Shown here piece after piece: positions 45,829 through 53,963 of a DNA stretch of 64,000 nucleotides. The position numbers and the translations under genes are program-made. Numbering within the stretch: the first letter of the stretch is position 1; each line of letters starts with the position of its first letter. The stretch is from Actinomadura citrea (lineage in GTDB: Bacteria > Actinomycetota > Actinomycetes > Streptosporangiales > Streptosporangiaceae), in NCBI RefSeq assembly GCF_013409045.1, contig NZ_JACCBT010000001.1:5456001-5520000 (forward strand). The letters are read 5' to 3'. The notes beneath the pieces were generated by a model, which searched no databases, had not been told where the DNA came from, and worked only from the letters and a program-made list of their open reading frames with translations.

Positions 45829-47214
45829 ATGCATCCACGCCTCGCCGCCGATCTCGCAGAACTGCCGGCACTGCTGGAGGCGACTCGCCTGCAGGCGACC
45901 GAGATACTCGGTCGTCTTGACGAGCAGCCGGTCGTCCCGCCGCTGCGCTTGCCCGCCCCGGAACCGCTCCCTGAGGAGGGAGCCGGGCTGACAGGGGCGC
46001 TTGCGGAGTTCACCCGCACGTGGGCCCCACTGTTCTCGGCGAGCCCGGGTCCCCGCTACCTGGGCTTCGTCACCGGTGGCGTCACGCCGGCCGCCTTGGC
46101 GGGCGACTGGTTGACCGCGGCCGCCGACCAGAACCCCGCCTCGGCGCTCGATGGCGCGGCACCCGAACTCGAACGCCGGACGATCGACTGGCTGCGCGAC
46201 CTGTTCGGCCTCGGCGCCGCACATCAGGGGACGTTCGTCAGCGGTGCGACCATGTCCAACACGGTGGGCCTGGCCATCGCCCGCGAGTGGCTCGGCGATC
46301 GCGCGGGCGTCAGCGTGGCAGAAGAGGGCGCGTCGGCATTGGGGCGAGTCACCGTCCTGTCCGGCAGCCCGCACTCGAGCATCGCCAAGGGCCTGTCCAT
46401 GCTCGGCCTGGGCCGCAGCGCGCTGATCCCCGTGCCGGTCGTCCAGGGCCGAGAGGCGGTCGACCTCGTCGCCTTGGAGCAGGCATTGACGCAGGTGGAC
46501 GGCCCCTGCGTCGTGGTCGCCAACGCGGGCACGGTCAACACCGTGGACTTCGACGATCTCCGCGCCATCACCGCGTTGCGGGAGCGCCACGACTTCTGGC
46601 TGCACGTCGACGCCGCCTTCGGAGGCTTCGCGGCGCTGTCGCCGGACCACGCGGCCCTGGTCGCCGGACTCGACGCCGCCGACTCCATCTGCATCGACCT
46701 TCACAAATGGCTGAACGTCCCCTATGACAGCGCCGTGCAGTTCACCCGCCGCCCGGATCTCCAGGTGCGGGTGTTCCAGAACGCCGCCGCCTATCTCGGT
46801 CCGCTCGGCGACACGCCCGACCACGTCCACCTCACGCCGGAGAATTCTCGGCGCCTGCGCGCCCTCGCCGCCTGGTTCACACTGCGCGCCTACGGACGGG
46901 ACGGGCACCGCGAGATCGTCCAGCAGAACATCACCTGCGCACGCGCCCTGGGCGAGGCGATCAAGACGATCCCCGGACTGCGCCTGCTGGCACCGGTTCG
47001 CCTGAACGTCGTCTGCTTCACCCTGGCCGCGGACCCCACCGCCGAGCGACTCGCCGATCTCGCCGCTGAACTGGCGAAGGAGGCCTTCCTCACCCCGACC
47101 ACCTACGCGGGGGTCCCCGCACTTCGAGCCGCCTTCAGCAATTGGCGCACCACCCGAACCGACGTCGACCGGATCACCGAGGCCCTGAAGCGCTGCCTCG
47201 ACAGTCCGTCATAG
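45829..47214 (+). CDS. PLP-dependent group II amino-acid decarboxylase-like enzyme
   Basis: 461 aa from ATG 45829. Domain landmarks: YLGFVTGGVTPAALAGDWL, GTFVSGATMSNTVGLAIARE (the substrate PLP phosphate site), WLHVDAAFGGF with the PLP Asp, and the Schiff-base Lys in CIDLHKWLNVPYDS. The group includes glutamate, tyrosine and DOPA decarboxylases. Substrate not apparent. MocR regulation by PLP-bound substrate would make sense. Confidence 0.92.
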   Translation: MHPRLAADLAELPALLEATRLQATEILGRLDEQPVVPPLRLPAPEPLPEEGAGLTGALAEFTRTWAPLFSASPGPRYLGFVTGGVTPAALAGDWLTAAADQNPASALDGAAPELERRTIDWLRDLFGLGAAHQGTFVSGATMSNTVGLAIAREWLGDRAGVSVAEEGASALGRVTVLSGSPHSSIAKGLSMLGLGRSALIPVPVVQGREAVDLVALEQALTQVDGPCVVVANAGTVNTVDFDDLRAITALRERHDFWLHVDAAFGGFAALSPDHAALVAGLDAADSICIDLHKWLNVPYDSAVQFTRRPDLQVRVFQNAAAYLGPLGDTPDHVHLTPENSRRLRALAAWFTLRAYGRDGHREIVQQNITCARALGEAIKTIPGLRLLAPVRLNVVCFTLAADPTAERLADLAAELAKEAFLTPTTYAGVPALRAAFSNWRTTRTDVDRITEALKRCLDSPS

Positions 47215-47926
47215 GAGCCGCGCACGACGGGCCGAGCCGGCCCCGCATCACTGTGCCTGCCGAAATTCACGTCCGTGCAGGTGAGAAGCACAGGGCGGCG
47301 GGCTCCGACGCGGGGCCCGGTCAGTCTCAGCGCCAGCGCCGCTGCACGCGGTCCCCTGGCGCATGTCCGCCCGGCAGACAATCGCATCAGCCGACCTCCG
47401 AAAATCTCTGCCAGACGAGATAGATTTTCGCGGCGGGTTGGGGTACTGTTCCTGTCATCGACGAGGAACAAGTCCAGCAGACGCGGCAGAGGATGAACTG
47501 CCCGTACAGATGGATGACGCGGGCCGGGCGTGCCGGGGTCACAGCAGTGGAAGGGACTCCGGCAGCCGGCCTCGCAGGAGGCGGCCAACGGGCCGCCGGC
47601 AGTACGGACGCAAGTGTCAACAACACAAGTAGTGCAGGTAGGGAAGACACGGAAGGAGGGTCTCGGCACCATCGGGATCGCCCGCCAGCGGCTCCAGTCA
47701 CGTCGCGCGGGTACCGCAGCCCCACAGATTGGACGGTGGTCTACGGTCACGCATCCGCGATCCCCGCGCCCCCGCCTCTGGCGGTCGGCGTGGACAAGGA
47801 CCGGCCACAGCGCCGGATAGATGGTGTTGTACCTCATGGCCCCGGCGCCGCCCTTTGGCGCCGGGGCCCGTCGTTTTCCCTGAGCGCATCCTGCACCTAC
47901 ACCCCAGCGACAGTACGGAAGGCTTT
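47215..47926. other. Intergenic with two hairpin structures
   Basis: About 710 bp between the decarboxylase and the MerR gene. An inverted repeat CGAAAATCT (47399-47407) / AGATTTTCG (47422-47430) with a 14-nt spacer lies in it. A strong hairpin is annotated separately at 47838-47868. No reading frame is convincing as a gene. Confidence 0.5.
47838..47868 (+). terminator. Hairpin with T-run before the MerR gene
   Basis: Perfect 12-bp stem GGCCCCGGCGCC / GGCGCCGGGGCC with a 7-nt loop followed by CGTCGTTTTCCC. It lies only 58 bp before the MerR start, inside its leader, so it could act as an attenuator rather than a plain terminator. Confidence 0.65.
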
Positions 47927-48343
47927 GTGAGAGCACCTCAGCCGGTTCGATCCGGCACCCACCCAGCGCACCACGACCCGCGTTCCGCCCAGCCCGGCCC
48001 GGTGCGAGACGATCTCGGCACCGGGCTCGACAGCAAGCTGGACGATGAGGACTATCCGGCTTACAGCATGGGCCGGGCCGCCGAGATCCTCGGCGTCACC
48101 CCCGGGTTCCTGCGCAGCCTGGACGCCGCCAAACTCTTCGCTCCGCAACGCTCGCCCGGCGGCCACCGCCGCTATTCCCGCTACCAACTGCGCCTGGCCC
48201 AACGCGCCCGCGACCTGGTCGACCAGGGCACCGCACTGGACGCGGCCTGCCGCATCATCATCTTGGAAGACCAGCTCGCCGAAGCCCAGCGCATCAACGC
48301 CCAGCTCCAGCAGCGCATCAACGCCGACCCCGAACGACACTGA
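47927..48343 (+). CDS. MerR-family regulator, short form
   Basis: 138 aa from a GTG at 47927 with GGAAGG upstream. An acidic N-terminal tail leads into the MerR helix-turn-helix (YSMGRAAEILGVTPGFLRSLDAAKLFAPQRSPGGHRRYSRYQL), then a short coiled coil (LEDQLAEAQRINAQLQQRIN). No ligand domain, so it acts by DNA binding and dimerisation. No adjacent target gene is obvious. Confidence 0.88.
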   Translation: MRAPQPVRSGTHPAHHDPRSAQPGPVRDDLGTGLDSKLDDEDYPAYSMGRAAEILGVTPGFLRSLDAAKLFAPQRSPGGHRRYSRYQLRLAQRARDLVDQGTALDAACRIIILEDQLAEAQRINAQLQQRINADPERH

Positions 48344-48512
48344 TCCGCCCATGACCAACGCCAGGATCGAAGCCCCCCGGCGCCCGCCGTGGACATCTAC
48401 CTGTCGCCGGCGGGCGACGAGGTCATCGCGACGGTGACCGCCCACGGGTCCGGTTTCGACCCGGCGCCGTGCCCCACCCGCTGGCTCCTTGCTCCCCTCG
48501 GGACTACCCGGC

Positions 48513-48548
48513 GGCCCGCCCGTGCCAGATGTCTGGACCGGGCGGGCC
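48513..48548. terminator. Hairpin between convergent genes
   Basis: GGCCCGCCCG and CGGGCGGGCC form a perfect 10-bp stem around a 16-nt loop between the MerR gene and the end of the leftward MFS gene. Confidence 0.55.
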
Positions 48549-48569
48549 GTTGAGCATGGCCGTTCCTCC

Positions 48570-50081
48570 TCAGCGCGGGCTGGAGGAGACGGGCGGTGCG
48601 GGTTCTTCCTGCCGCGGCCCGCCCTGCCGTGCCCGCCGCGTGGCGATCAGCGGAAAGGTCAGGCACGCGGCGGCCAGCAGAAGGGCCGACGCGGCCGTCA
48701 GGGCGGTGGTGTAGCCGTGCACCGCGGCCGCCTCCGGCCGGGAGTGCGGACGGGAGACCAGGTAGGCCGCGGCGGCGCTGGCTGCCAGAGTGTTGAGCAG
48801 CGCGGTGCCCAGGGCGGCTCCCATCTGCTGGGCGGCGTTGTAGGCGGCCGACGCGGCTCCGATCTCATGTCCGTCCATGCCCTCGGTGGCCAGGGCGGCC
48901 GTGGGGGGCATCACGCACCCGAGGCCGAGCCCGGTGAGCACGAGCGCGGGAAGCAGGTAGGCGGCGAAGACGTCCGTGTCTCCCGCCGGCAGGCGGGAGA
49001 GGACCAGCATCCCGGCGGCCGCGGCCAGCAGGCCCGGGACGATCAGCACCGCGGGCGGGACGCGGCCGTGCAGTCGCCCGGCGATGAGCACGGACCCGGC
49101 CAGCGTGGCCAGCGCGTTGATGATCAGTGTCAGGCCGGCCTGGACCGGCGAGTAGCCCAGCACCGTCTGGGTGTAGTAGCTCATGAACAGGTAGAAGCCG
49201 AACATCGCCACGAACATCAGGGTGATGGCGAGGAACGCGCCGCCTCTGGCGCGGTGCAGCAGGATCCGCGCCGGCAGCAGCGGGTGGACCGCCCGGACCT
49301 CGACGGCGACGAACGCGGCCAGCAGCACCGTCCCGCCTGCCAGCAGTGCCTGTACCTCGGCCGAGCCCCACCCCAGTGATTCGGCCCGGTTGAACCCGTA
49401 CACCACCGCGGCGAATCCGGCGAGGCTGAGCAGCGCGCCCGGGACGTCCAGCCGCCCCCGGTCGGCGATCGGCCGATCCGCCGGGACGAACGTCACGCCG
49501 AGCGCGGCGAGCAGCGCGACGGGCACGTTGATGTACAGGCACCAGCGCCAGCCGGTGTACTCGGTCAGCAGGCCCCCGGCGATCAGGCCGATCGCCGAGC
49601 CCGCCGCGCCGACCGCGGCGAACACCCCGAACGCCCGGCCGCGTTCGCGTGCCCGGGTGAAGGTGGTCGCCAGCAGCGACAGCCCGGCGGGCGCGAGCAC
49701 GGCGGCGAAGCATCCCTGCAGCGCCCGCGCCCCGAACAGCATCGGCGCGCCCACCGCCGCGCCGCCCAGCGCGGACGACGCCGCGAAGCCGGTCAGCCCG
49801 ATCAGGAACGTGCGCCGGTGGCCGACCGCACCGCTGATCCTGCCGCCGATCAGCAGCAGTCCCCCGAAGGCGAGCGCGTAGGCGGTGATCGCCCATGTCC
49901 GGTTCCCGTCCGACATCCCGAGGGCCCGCTGTGCCGACGGCAGCGCGATGTTCACGATCGTCCCGTCCAGGACCACCAGCAGCTGCGCCGCGCTCACCAC
50001 CGCCAGCGTCCACCACCGCCGTCCCCACGCTTCCTCTTGCCCGTCGCCGGGCGCCTGCGGTCTCTTGTCTCCGATATCCAT
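48570..50081 (-). CDS. MFS exporter, DHA2 family (14 helices)
   Basis: 503 aa starting MDIGDKRPQ at 50081; a further-upstream ATG at 50168 would add 29 residues of non-membrane sequence. Fourteen predicted helices, with motif A (GGRISGAVGHRRTF) between helices 2 and 3 and DGTIVNIALPSAQR at the first helix, as in DHA2 drug:H+ antiporters such as those for actinorhodin or proton-driven multidrug export. Leader contains a 13-bp-stem hairpin. Confidence 0.9.
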   Translation of the reverse strand: MDIGDKRPQAPGDGQEEAWGRRWWTLAVVSAAQLLVVLDGTIVNIALPSAQRALGMSDGNRTWAITAYALAFGGLLLIGGRISGAVGHRRTFLIGLTGFAASSALGGAAVGAPMLFGARALQGCFAAVLAPAGLSLLATTFTRARERGRAFGVFAAVGAAGSAIGLIAGGLLTEYTGWRWCLYINVPVALLAALGVTFVPADRPIADRGRLDVPGALLSLAGFAAVVYGFNRAESLGWGSAEVQALLAGGTVLLAAFVAVEVRAVHPLLPARILLHRARGGAFLAITLMFVAMFGFYLFMSYYTQTVLGYSPVQAGLTLIINALATLAGSVLIAGRLHGRVPPAVLIVPGLLAAAAGMLVLSRLPAGDTDVFAAYLLPALVLTGLGLGCVMPPTAALATEGMDGHEIGAASAAYNAAQQMGAALGTALLNTLAASAAAAYLVSRPHSRPEAAAVHGYTTALTAASALLLAAACLTFPLIATRRARQGGPRQEEPAPPVSSSPR

Positions 50082-50174
50082 GACTTCCAGCGTTTCGTTG
50101 AAGTCGTTCCGGAGACTTCTCGCCGCCCGCGGCTCGTCCAGCAGGGCCGGCGGCCGACGAACTTTCAACCTGCC

Positions 50175-50207
50175 TTCGAACCCTCCCCGCGGCAGGGAGG
50201 GTTCGAA
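50175..50207. promoter_or_regulatory. Hairpin upstream of the MFS gene
   Basis: TTCGAACCCTCCC / GGGAGGGTTCGAA, a perfect 13-bp stem with 7-nt loop, 94 bp before the MFS start on the minus strand and just left of the MMPL fragment. Could be an operator or terminator. The loop text resembles a T-arm but does not fold into one. Confidence 0.45.
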
Positions 50208-50269
50208 CTCCGGCTCAGGCGGGGCGCAGAGGGATCGAGGCGAGTTCGGCCGGGTCGACGACGATGGCG

Positions 50270-50561
50270 TGCCTGCTCATGGCGACCCTGCTGTACTTAG
50301 CCGGGATGGCCGGGCCGTACGCGCTGACCGGCGTGTTCAGCCTCAACGACGCCACCCCCGTCCTGGCGCTGATGCTGGGCCTCGCCGTCGGCATCGACTC
50401 GCTGTCCATGCTCCCGCTACCGGCAGCACCTCCTGGAAGGCCGGGACCCGCGGGAGGCGGCCGGACTCGCCATCGGCACCGCCGGGTCGGCGGTCCTGTT
50501 CGCCGGCGCGCCCGTGGTCATCGCCGTGGTCTGCGGAGATGGCCCGAGCCGGGCCCGCTAG
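50270..50561 (+). pseudogene. MMPL/RND-type membrane transporter fragment
   Basis: DATPVLALMLGLAVGIDS (the TM helix 4-type VxxMLGLAVGIDYALF segment) followed in another frame by YRQHLLEGRDPREAAGLAIGTAGSAVLFAG, both hallmark parts of actinobacterial MMPL transporters. The usual SRHR between them has been lost. Only 90 residues of a 700-aa family remain. Confidence 0.75.
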
Positions 50562-51331
50562 CTGTTCGCACTCGGGTGGGCCCGGGCGTGGCCGAGATAG
50601 GTGACGATCGGCCTGCCCTCCGGTTCGAGCACGAAGCGCGTCACACTCGGGATCGCTTTGTCGTCGATCTTTCCCTTCCGGCGGGCGACGGTGGCCCGGA
50701 CCAGGTCGAGCACGTTGGCGGGCTTGAAGGAGCAGATCTCCTCGTTGCGCAGCCCGTGGGCGGCGAGCGCGGCCGCGACCTCCTCCGGCGTCCGCAGGCG
50801 GGCGGCGGTGTAGCGACCGCGCGGCATGATCCGAGTCTGCGGCAGCGTCTGGAAGGCCACGAGGTAGATCAGCCGTGAGACCGGCGTGCGGTTGACGGTG
50901 TCGTAGAACAGGACGCCGCCCGGGCGCAGCAGCCGGGCGGCGTGCGCGACGACCCGGTCGAGGGCGCCGGTGATCTCGAAGGTGTCGGCATGGAAGACGA
51001 CGTCGAAGGACCGGCCGGCCAGACCGGGATCCTCCGCCGGCGCGGTCAGGTACTCGACGCCCTCCCCGGCGGCCGCCTCCACCGCCATTGCGGTCGCCTC
51101 GGGCGAGGGGTCCAGCGCGACCACTTCCAGGCCGAGGCCGGCCAGCCCCCGGGCGAGCAGCCCGCGCCCGCTGCCGACGACCAGGGCGGACCGCCCGGCC
51201 GGTGCGATCCCGAGGCGGCGCAGGACCGAGCCCACGTACTCCAGCCGCACGTCCTGGAACGTGAGGGCCCGGATGTGGCGCCCGTCGATGGCGCCGGCAG
51301 CGCCCGAGTCCAGTTCGATGATCGGTCCCAT
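50558..51331 (-). CDS. UbiG-like SAM methyltransferase
   Basis: About 257 aa from an ATG at 51331 (MGPIIELDSG), with GGAGGGT before it. Motif I is ALVVGSGRGLLARGLA, motif post-I LDPSPEAT, and VVAHAARLLRPGGVLFYDT is motif III. The second half resembles ubiquinone/menaquinone and small-molecule O-methyltransferases (RTPEEVAAAL). It is divergent from the HxlR gene and the operators between them suggest that regulator controls it. Confidence 0.88.
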   Translation of the reverse strand: MGPIIELDSGAAGAIDGRHIRALTFQDVRLEYVGSVLRRLGIAPAGRSALVVGSGRGLLARGLAGLGLEVVALDPSPEATAMAVEAAAGEGVEYLTAPAEDPGLAGRSFDVVFHADTFEITGALDRVVAHAARLLRPGGVLFYDTVNRTPVSRLIYLVAFQTLPQTRIMPRGRYTAARLRTPEEVAAALAAHGLRNEEICSFKPANVLDLVRATVARRKGKIDDKAIPSVTRFVLEPEGRPIVTYLGHARAHPSANS

Positions 51332-51344
51332 GCCACCCTCCATT

Positions 51345-51385
51345 GAGTTCCCTGAGGGAACTCACTCTAGTCCCCTAAGGGAACT
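51345..51385. promoter_or_regulatory. Two HxlR-type palindromes
   Basis: GAGTTCCCT G AGGGAACTC at 51345-51363 is a perfect 19-bp palindrome; AGTCCCCT A AGGGAACT at 51369-51385 is a second copy with one mismatch, 24 bp on. The second lies between a TAGTCC -35 and a TAGGCT -10 (51390-51395) for the HxlR gene. Confidence 0.85.
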
Positions 51386-51401
51386 TGGGTAGGCTCGGGG
51401 G

Positions 51402-51908
51402 GTGACCAGGACCTCGCTCACCGACGTCGCGTGCTCGATCGCACGCGCCACCGACCTCTTCGCGGACGCGTGGACGGCCCTCATCATGCGCGACGTCCTG
51501 GTGGGCGTGACCCGCTTCGACGACCTGGCCCGCGACCTCGGCGTCTCGCGCAAGATCCTGGCCGCCCGGCTCTCTCGGCTGGTGGAGGAGGGCGTGCTGG
51601 TCCGTGAGCGCTACCAGGACCATCCGCCTCGCGAGCATTACCTGGCGACGGAGAAGGGCAAGGACCTCTACCCGGTCCTTCTCGCCCTCATGCGCTGGGG
51701 TGACCGCTGGTACGGGCAGTCCGGCCCGCCCGTCCGCATCCGCCACCTGGAGTGCGGCCACGACACTGAGACCGTCATGGCCTGCGGCCACTGCGGCCGC
51801 GAGCTCACCGCCGACAACACCACTCAGCTCCCCGGCCCCGGTGGCCGCGCCGGCCCTGGCACCCGTGTGATCGGCCCCCTCATCGCGTCCCGCGAAGCCC
51901 CGGCCTGA
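51402..51908 (+). CDS. HxlR-family regulator
   Basis: 168 aa from a GTG at 51402 that lies 7 bp behind a TAGGCT -10, so the mRNA may be leaderless. HxlR core: CSIARATDLFADAWTALIMRDVLVGVTRFDDLARDLGVSRKILAARLSRLVEEGVLVRE, then a YxDxPPRxxYxATEKG wing. C-terminal CGHDTETVMACGHCG contains four Cys that may bind zinc, a variation of the HxlR C-terminus. Divergent methyltransferase is the likely target. Confidence 0.92.
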   Translation: MTRTSLTDVACSIARATDLFADAWTALIMRDVLVGVTRFDDLARDLGVSRKILAARLSRLVEEGVLVRERYQDHPPREHYLATEKGKDLYPVLLALMRWGDRWYGQSGPPVRIRHLECGHDTETVMACGHCGRELTADNTTQLPGPGGRAGPGTRVIGPLIASREAPA

Positions 51909-52701
51909 CCCCCGCACCGCCCCCACCGCCGGAGCCGCCGAGTTGCGCCGCCGTCCGGGTCGCCTCGGCGGCGTCGTTGGTCGCGGAGGTGACCGTGGAG
52001 AGGACCGCGCTGAGGGCGGCGGCGCCGTCGAGGAGGGCTTTGGAACGAGCCGCGAGACCGGCGTCTCTGGCGTCCAGCGCGGAGGCGACGTCCTCCGTTC
52101 CGCGGGCGGCTCGCAGTTCCGGCATCAGCGCGCGGAGGGACGCGATGCGGTGACCGGCCTGGCGCAGCTGGTGCACGACCCGCGCGTCGCGCACCTGGGC
52201 CGGTGTGTATCGCCGCGCTCCTCGGACGGGGCCGCGGTCGGGGACGACGAGGTCCTCCGCATCCCAGTGCCGCAGCGTCGAAGGGCGCACGCCGAGGGCG
52301 GCGGCGAGTTCGGAGACGCTCATCGCGTCCGAGGCTCTCACGTCCCCGACCGGCTCGTCGGAGATCGCCTGGGCCGCCTCCCTGGCCTGCCGCAGCCTCG
52401 TCCGCTCCGCGTCGAGCCCGGCATGCGCCGCGTCGAGAAGGACCAGGACGTCCGGGGCGGGGAACCGGTGGGCGGCCCGGACGATCTTCTTGGCCTCGAC
52501 CGGGCCGGCGCCCGCCGCGAGGGCGCGGTAGGCGAGCGCGGACTGCACGTGCGGCTCCCCGTAGACCCGGTACCCCGTGGCCGTCCGCACCGCCGGCGGC
52601 AGGACGCCGTCGCGCTCTAGATTGCGCACCTGCTGAACGGAGTATCCGGTACGCCGCGCGACGTCGATGGTCCGCAATCCGCGCGATTTGAGACCTGACA
52701 C
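51880..52701 (-). CDS. TioE-type double MerR regulator
   Basis: 273 aa from a GTG at 52701, chosen to avoid overlap with the rightward gene; an ATG at 52764 is the longer alternative. Two MerR helix-turn-helix modules: residues 10-60 (VARRTGYSVQQVRNLERDGVLPPAVR) and about 125-180 (MSVSELAAALGVRPSTLRHWDAEDLVVPDR), separated by a coiled coil. That layout defines the TioE group, named for a regulator in thiocoraline biosynthesis. Its 3' end overlaps the HxlR gene by 29 bp, convergently. Confidence 0.88.
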   Translation of the reverse strand: MSGLKSRGLRTIDVARRTGYSVQQVRNLERDGVLPPAVRTATGYRVYGEPHVQSALAYRALAAGAGPVEAKKIVRAAHRFPAPDVLVLLDAAHAGLDAERTRLRQAREAAQAISDEPVGDVRASDAMSVSELAAALGVRPSTLRHWDAEDLVVPDRGPVRGARRYTPAQVRDARVVHQLRQAGHRIASLRALMPELRAARGTEDVASALDARDAGLAARSKALLDGAAALSAVLSTVTSATNDAAEATRTAAQLGGSGGGGGAGVRPGLRGTR

Positions 52702-52764
52702 CCCGGCATCCTCGCAGCATCGGCCAGAAGTCTCCACAAGCACTTGAATGGAACGCTGGAGCAC

Positions 52765-53238
52765 ATGACCATGGACGAGATCATCGGCTTCGTGGACGGC
52801 CTCGACGGCGTCCTCACCTTCAGGCCCGCCCCCGGCGACGGCTCACCGGAGATCAGCTGGGGCGACACGTTCTTCTACTACTCGCCCGACGGCGTCGTCC
52901 CGGCGACGACCCAGCCGTTCGCGACGATCGTGACCAAGAACTACCCCGGCGACGAGGCATCGCGCCTGGACCGGCCGGAAGCCTTCCGCGTGAACGTCTC
53001 CCCGGGCAAGGAGACGTTCATCCGGTGGACCGGGCACGAACCACGCGAAGCGGCCACCGCGAAGGCCGACCCCAGCGCCGCCGACACCGTGATCGCCCAC
53101 CCCGTCTACGGGACGATCGGCTGGCTCGCGGTGGTGAACCCCGGCCCGCGGACCGAAGCGGCGGTCCGGGATCTGCTGAGCACGGCTTACCGCCTCGCAC
53201 GCTCGCGCTATGAGCGGCGCGCGGACGCCGCCCGGTAG
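52765..53238 (+). CDS. DUF6194-family protein
   Basis: 157 aa starting MTMDEIIGFVDGL; an ATG at 52744 adds seven residues. Matches the small soluble actinomycete family DUF6194 over its whole length: PAPGDGSPEISWGDTFFYYSPDG, ATIVTKNYPGDE and HPVYGTIGWLAVVNPG. Function unknown. Divergent from the TioE-type regulator, probably its target. Confidence 0.85.
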   Translation: MTMDEIIGFVDGLDGVLTFRPAPGDGSPEISWGDTFFYYSPDGVVPATTQPFATIVTKNYPGDEASRLDRPEAFRVNVSPGKETFIRWTGHEPREAATAKADPSAADTVIAHPVYGTIGWLAVVNPGPRTEAAVRDLLSTAYRLARSRYERRADAAR

Positions 53239-53963
53239 CCGATCTGCTCCGAGCCCGCCCGTGAACGCCCGTCAACGGCCATCGGCAGGCTTGGGAGGGG
53301 AAGGAACGGGCCGACGGTCGGCCAGCCAGCGGGCGCACCGCGTACTCGGTCGCGGCGGTCGCGGGTTCTTTCCAGCCGGACAGGTCCAGCGTCCACAGCG
53401 CGGCCGCGGTGACCGCGATGGCCGTTGGAGCCGCGCCCAGGCTCGGGCCGAGCCCGTCGCGACCCGGAGATCAGCAGGAGGACGGCCAGTCAGCACAGAC
53501 CCGCGCCGACGGCCGCCGCGCAGGCGAGTTCCGACGCGTACAGCGGGGGCCCGCCCCGGAGGCGCGGTCGCCCACCGCAGGATCGCCACGCACTCGCCAG
53601 CCACCAGAGCGTTCCCCGCCGGCAAGGGCAGGGCGGCGGGTGCCGGGCCGCCCGCCCGGCTCCATGCTCGAGATGCCCTGCGCGATCCACCGCGCGCCGA
53701 CGAACAACACGACATTGGGCAGATGGGCGGGAACCCACGCAAAGAGGCGGTCCGCGCCGCCGCGGCAACAGCCCGGGATCGAACGTCGCCGGTCCGCCTG
53801 AGCGTTCAGCGAGAGATCCAAGACGTCCATCGTTCTCCTTCGACACTTCGCGAGCGATTCACACCGAGGGTTCTTCCGGGCCTCCGGGGCCGACCGGACC
53901 TGGCCGCGAGCGGTCACCGGCTCTTAAGGCAAGCCGAGCGGTGCGGTTCTCCCTCCCGCGGGT
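53239..53963. pseudogene. Decayed leftward membrane-protein gene (tentative)
   Basis: Leftward pieces in different frames look membrane-like: WVPAHLPNVVLFVGARWIAQGISS near 53690-53770, LYASELACAAAVGAGLC ended by TGA near 53510-53560, LAVLLLISGSRR, and LGAAPTAIAVTAAALWTLDLSGW near 53400-53450. No single frame is open through them. I read this as the debris of a small multi-pass membrane protein, without a name. Confidence 0.35.

Noticed and set aside
47215..47926. CRISPR or phage attachment site in the repeats between decarboxylase and MerR
   Set aside because: Only isolated inverted repeats, no periodic direct repeats and no tRNA end.
50175..50230. Possible tRNA because of GGTTCGAAC
   Set aside because: The flanking bases do not make the five-pair T-stem, and no acceptor, D- or anticodon arms can be built; the text is half of a long hairpin.
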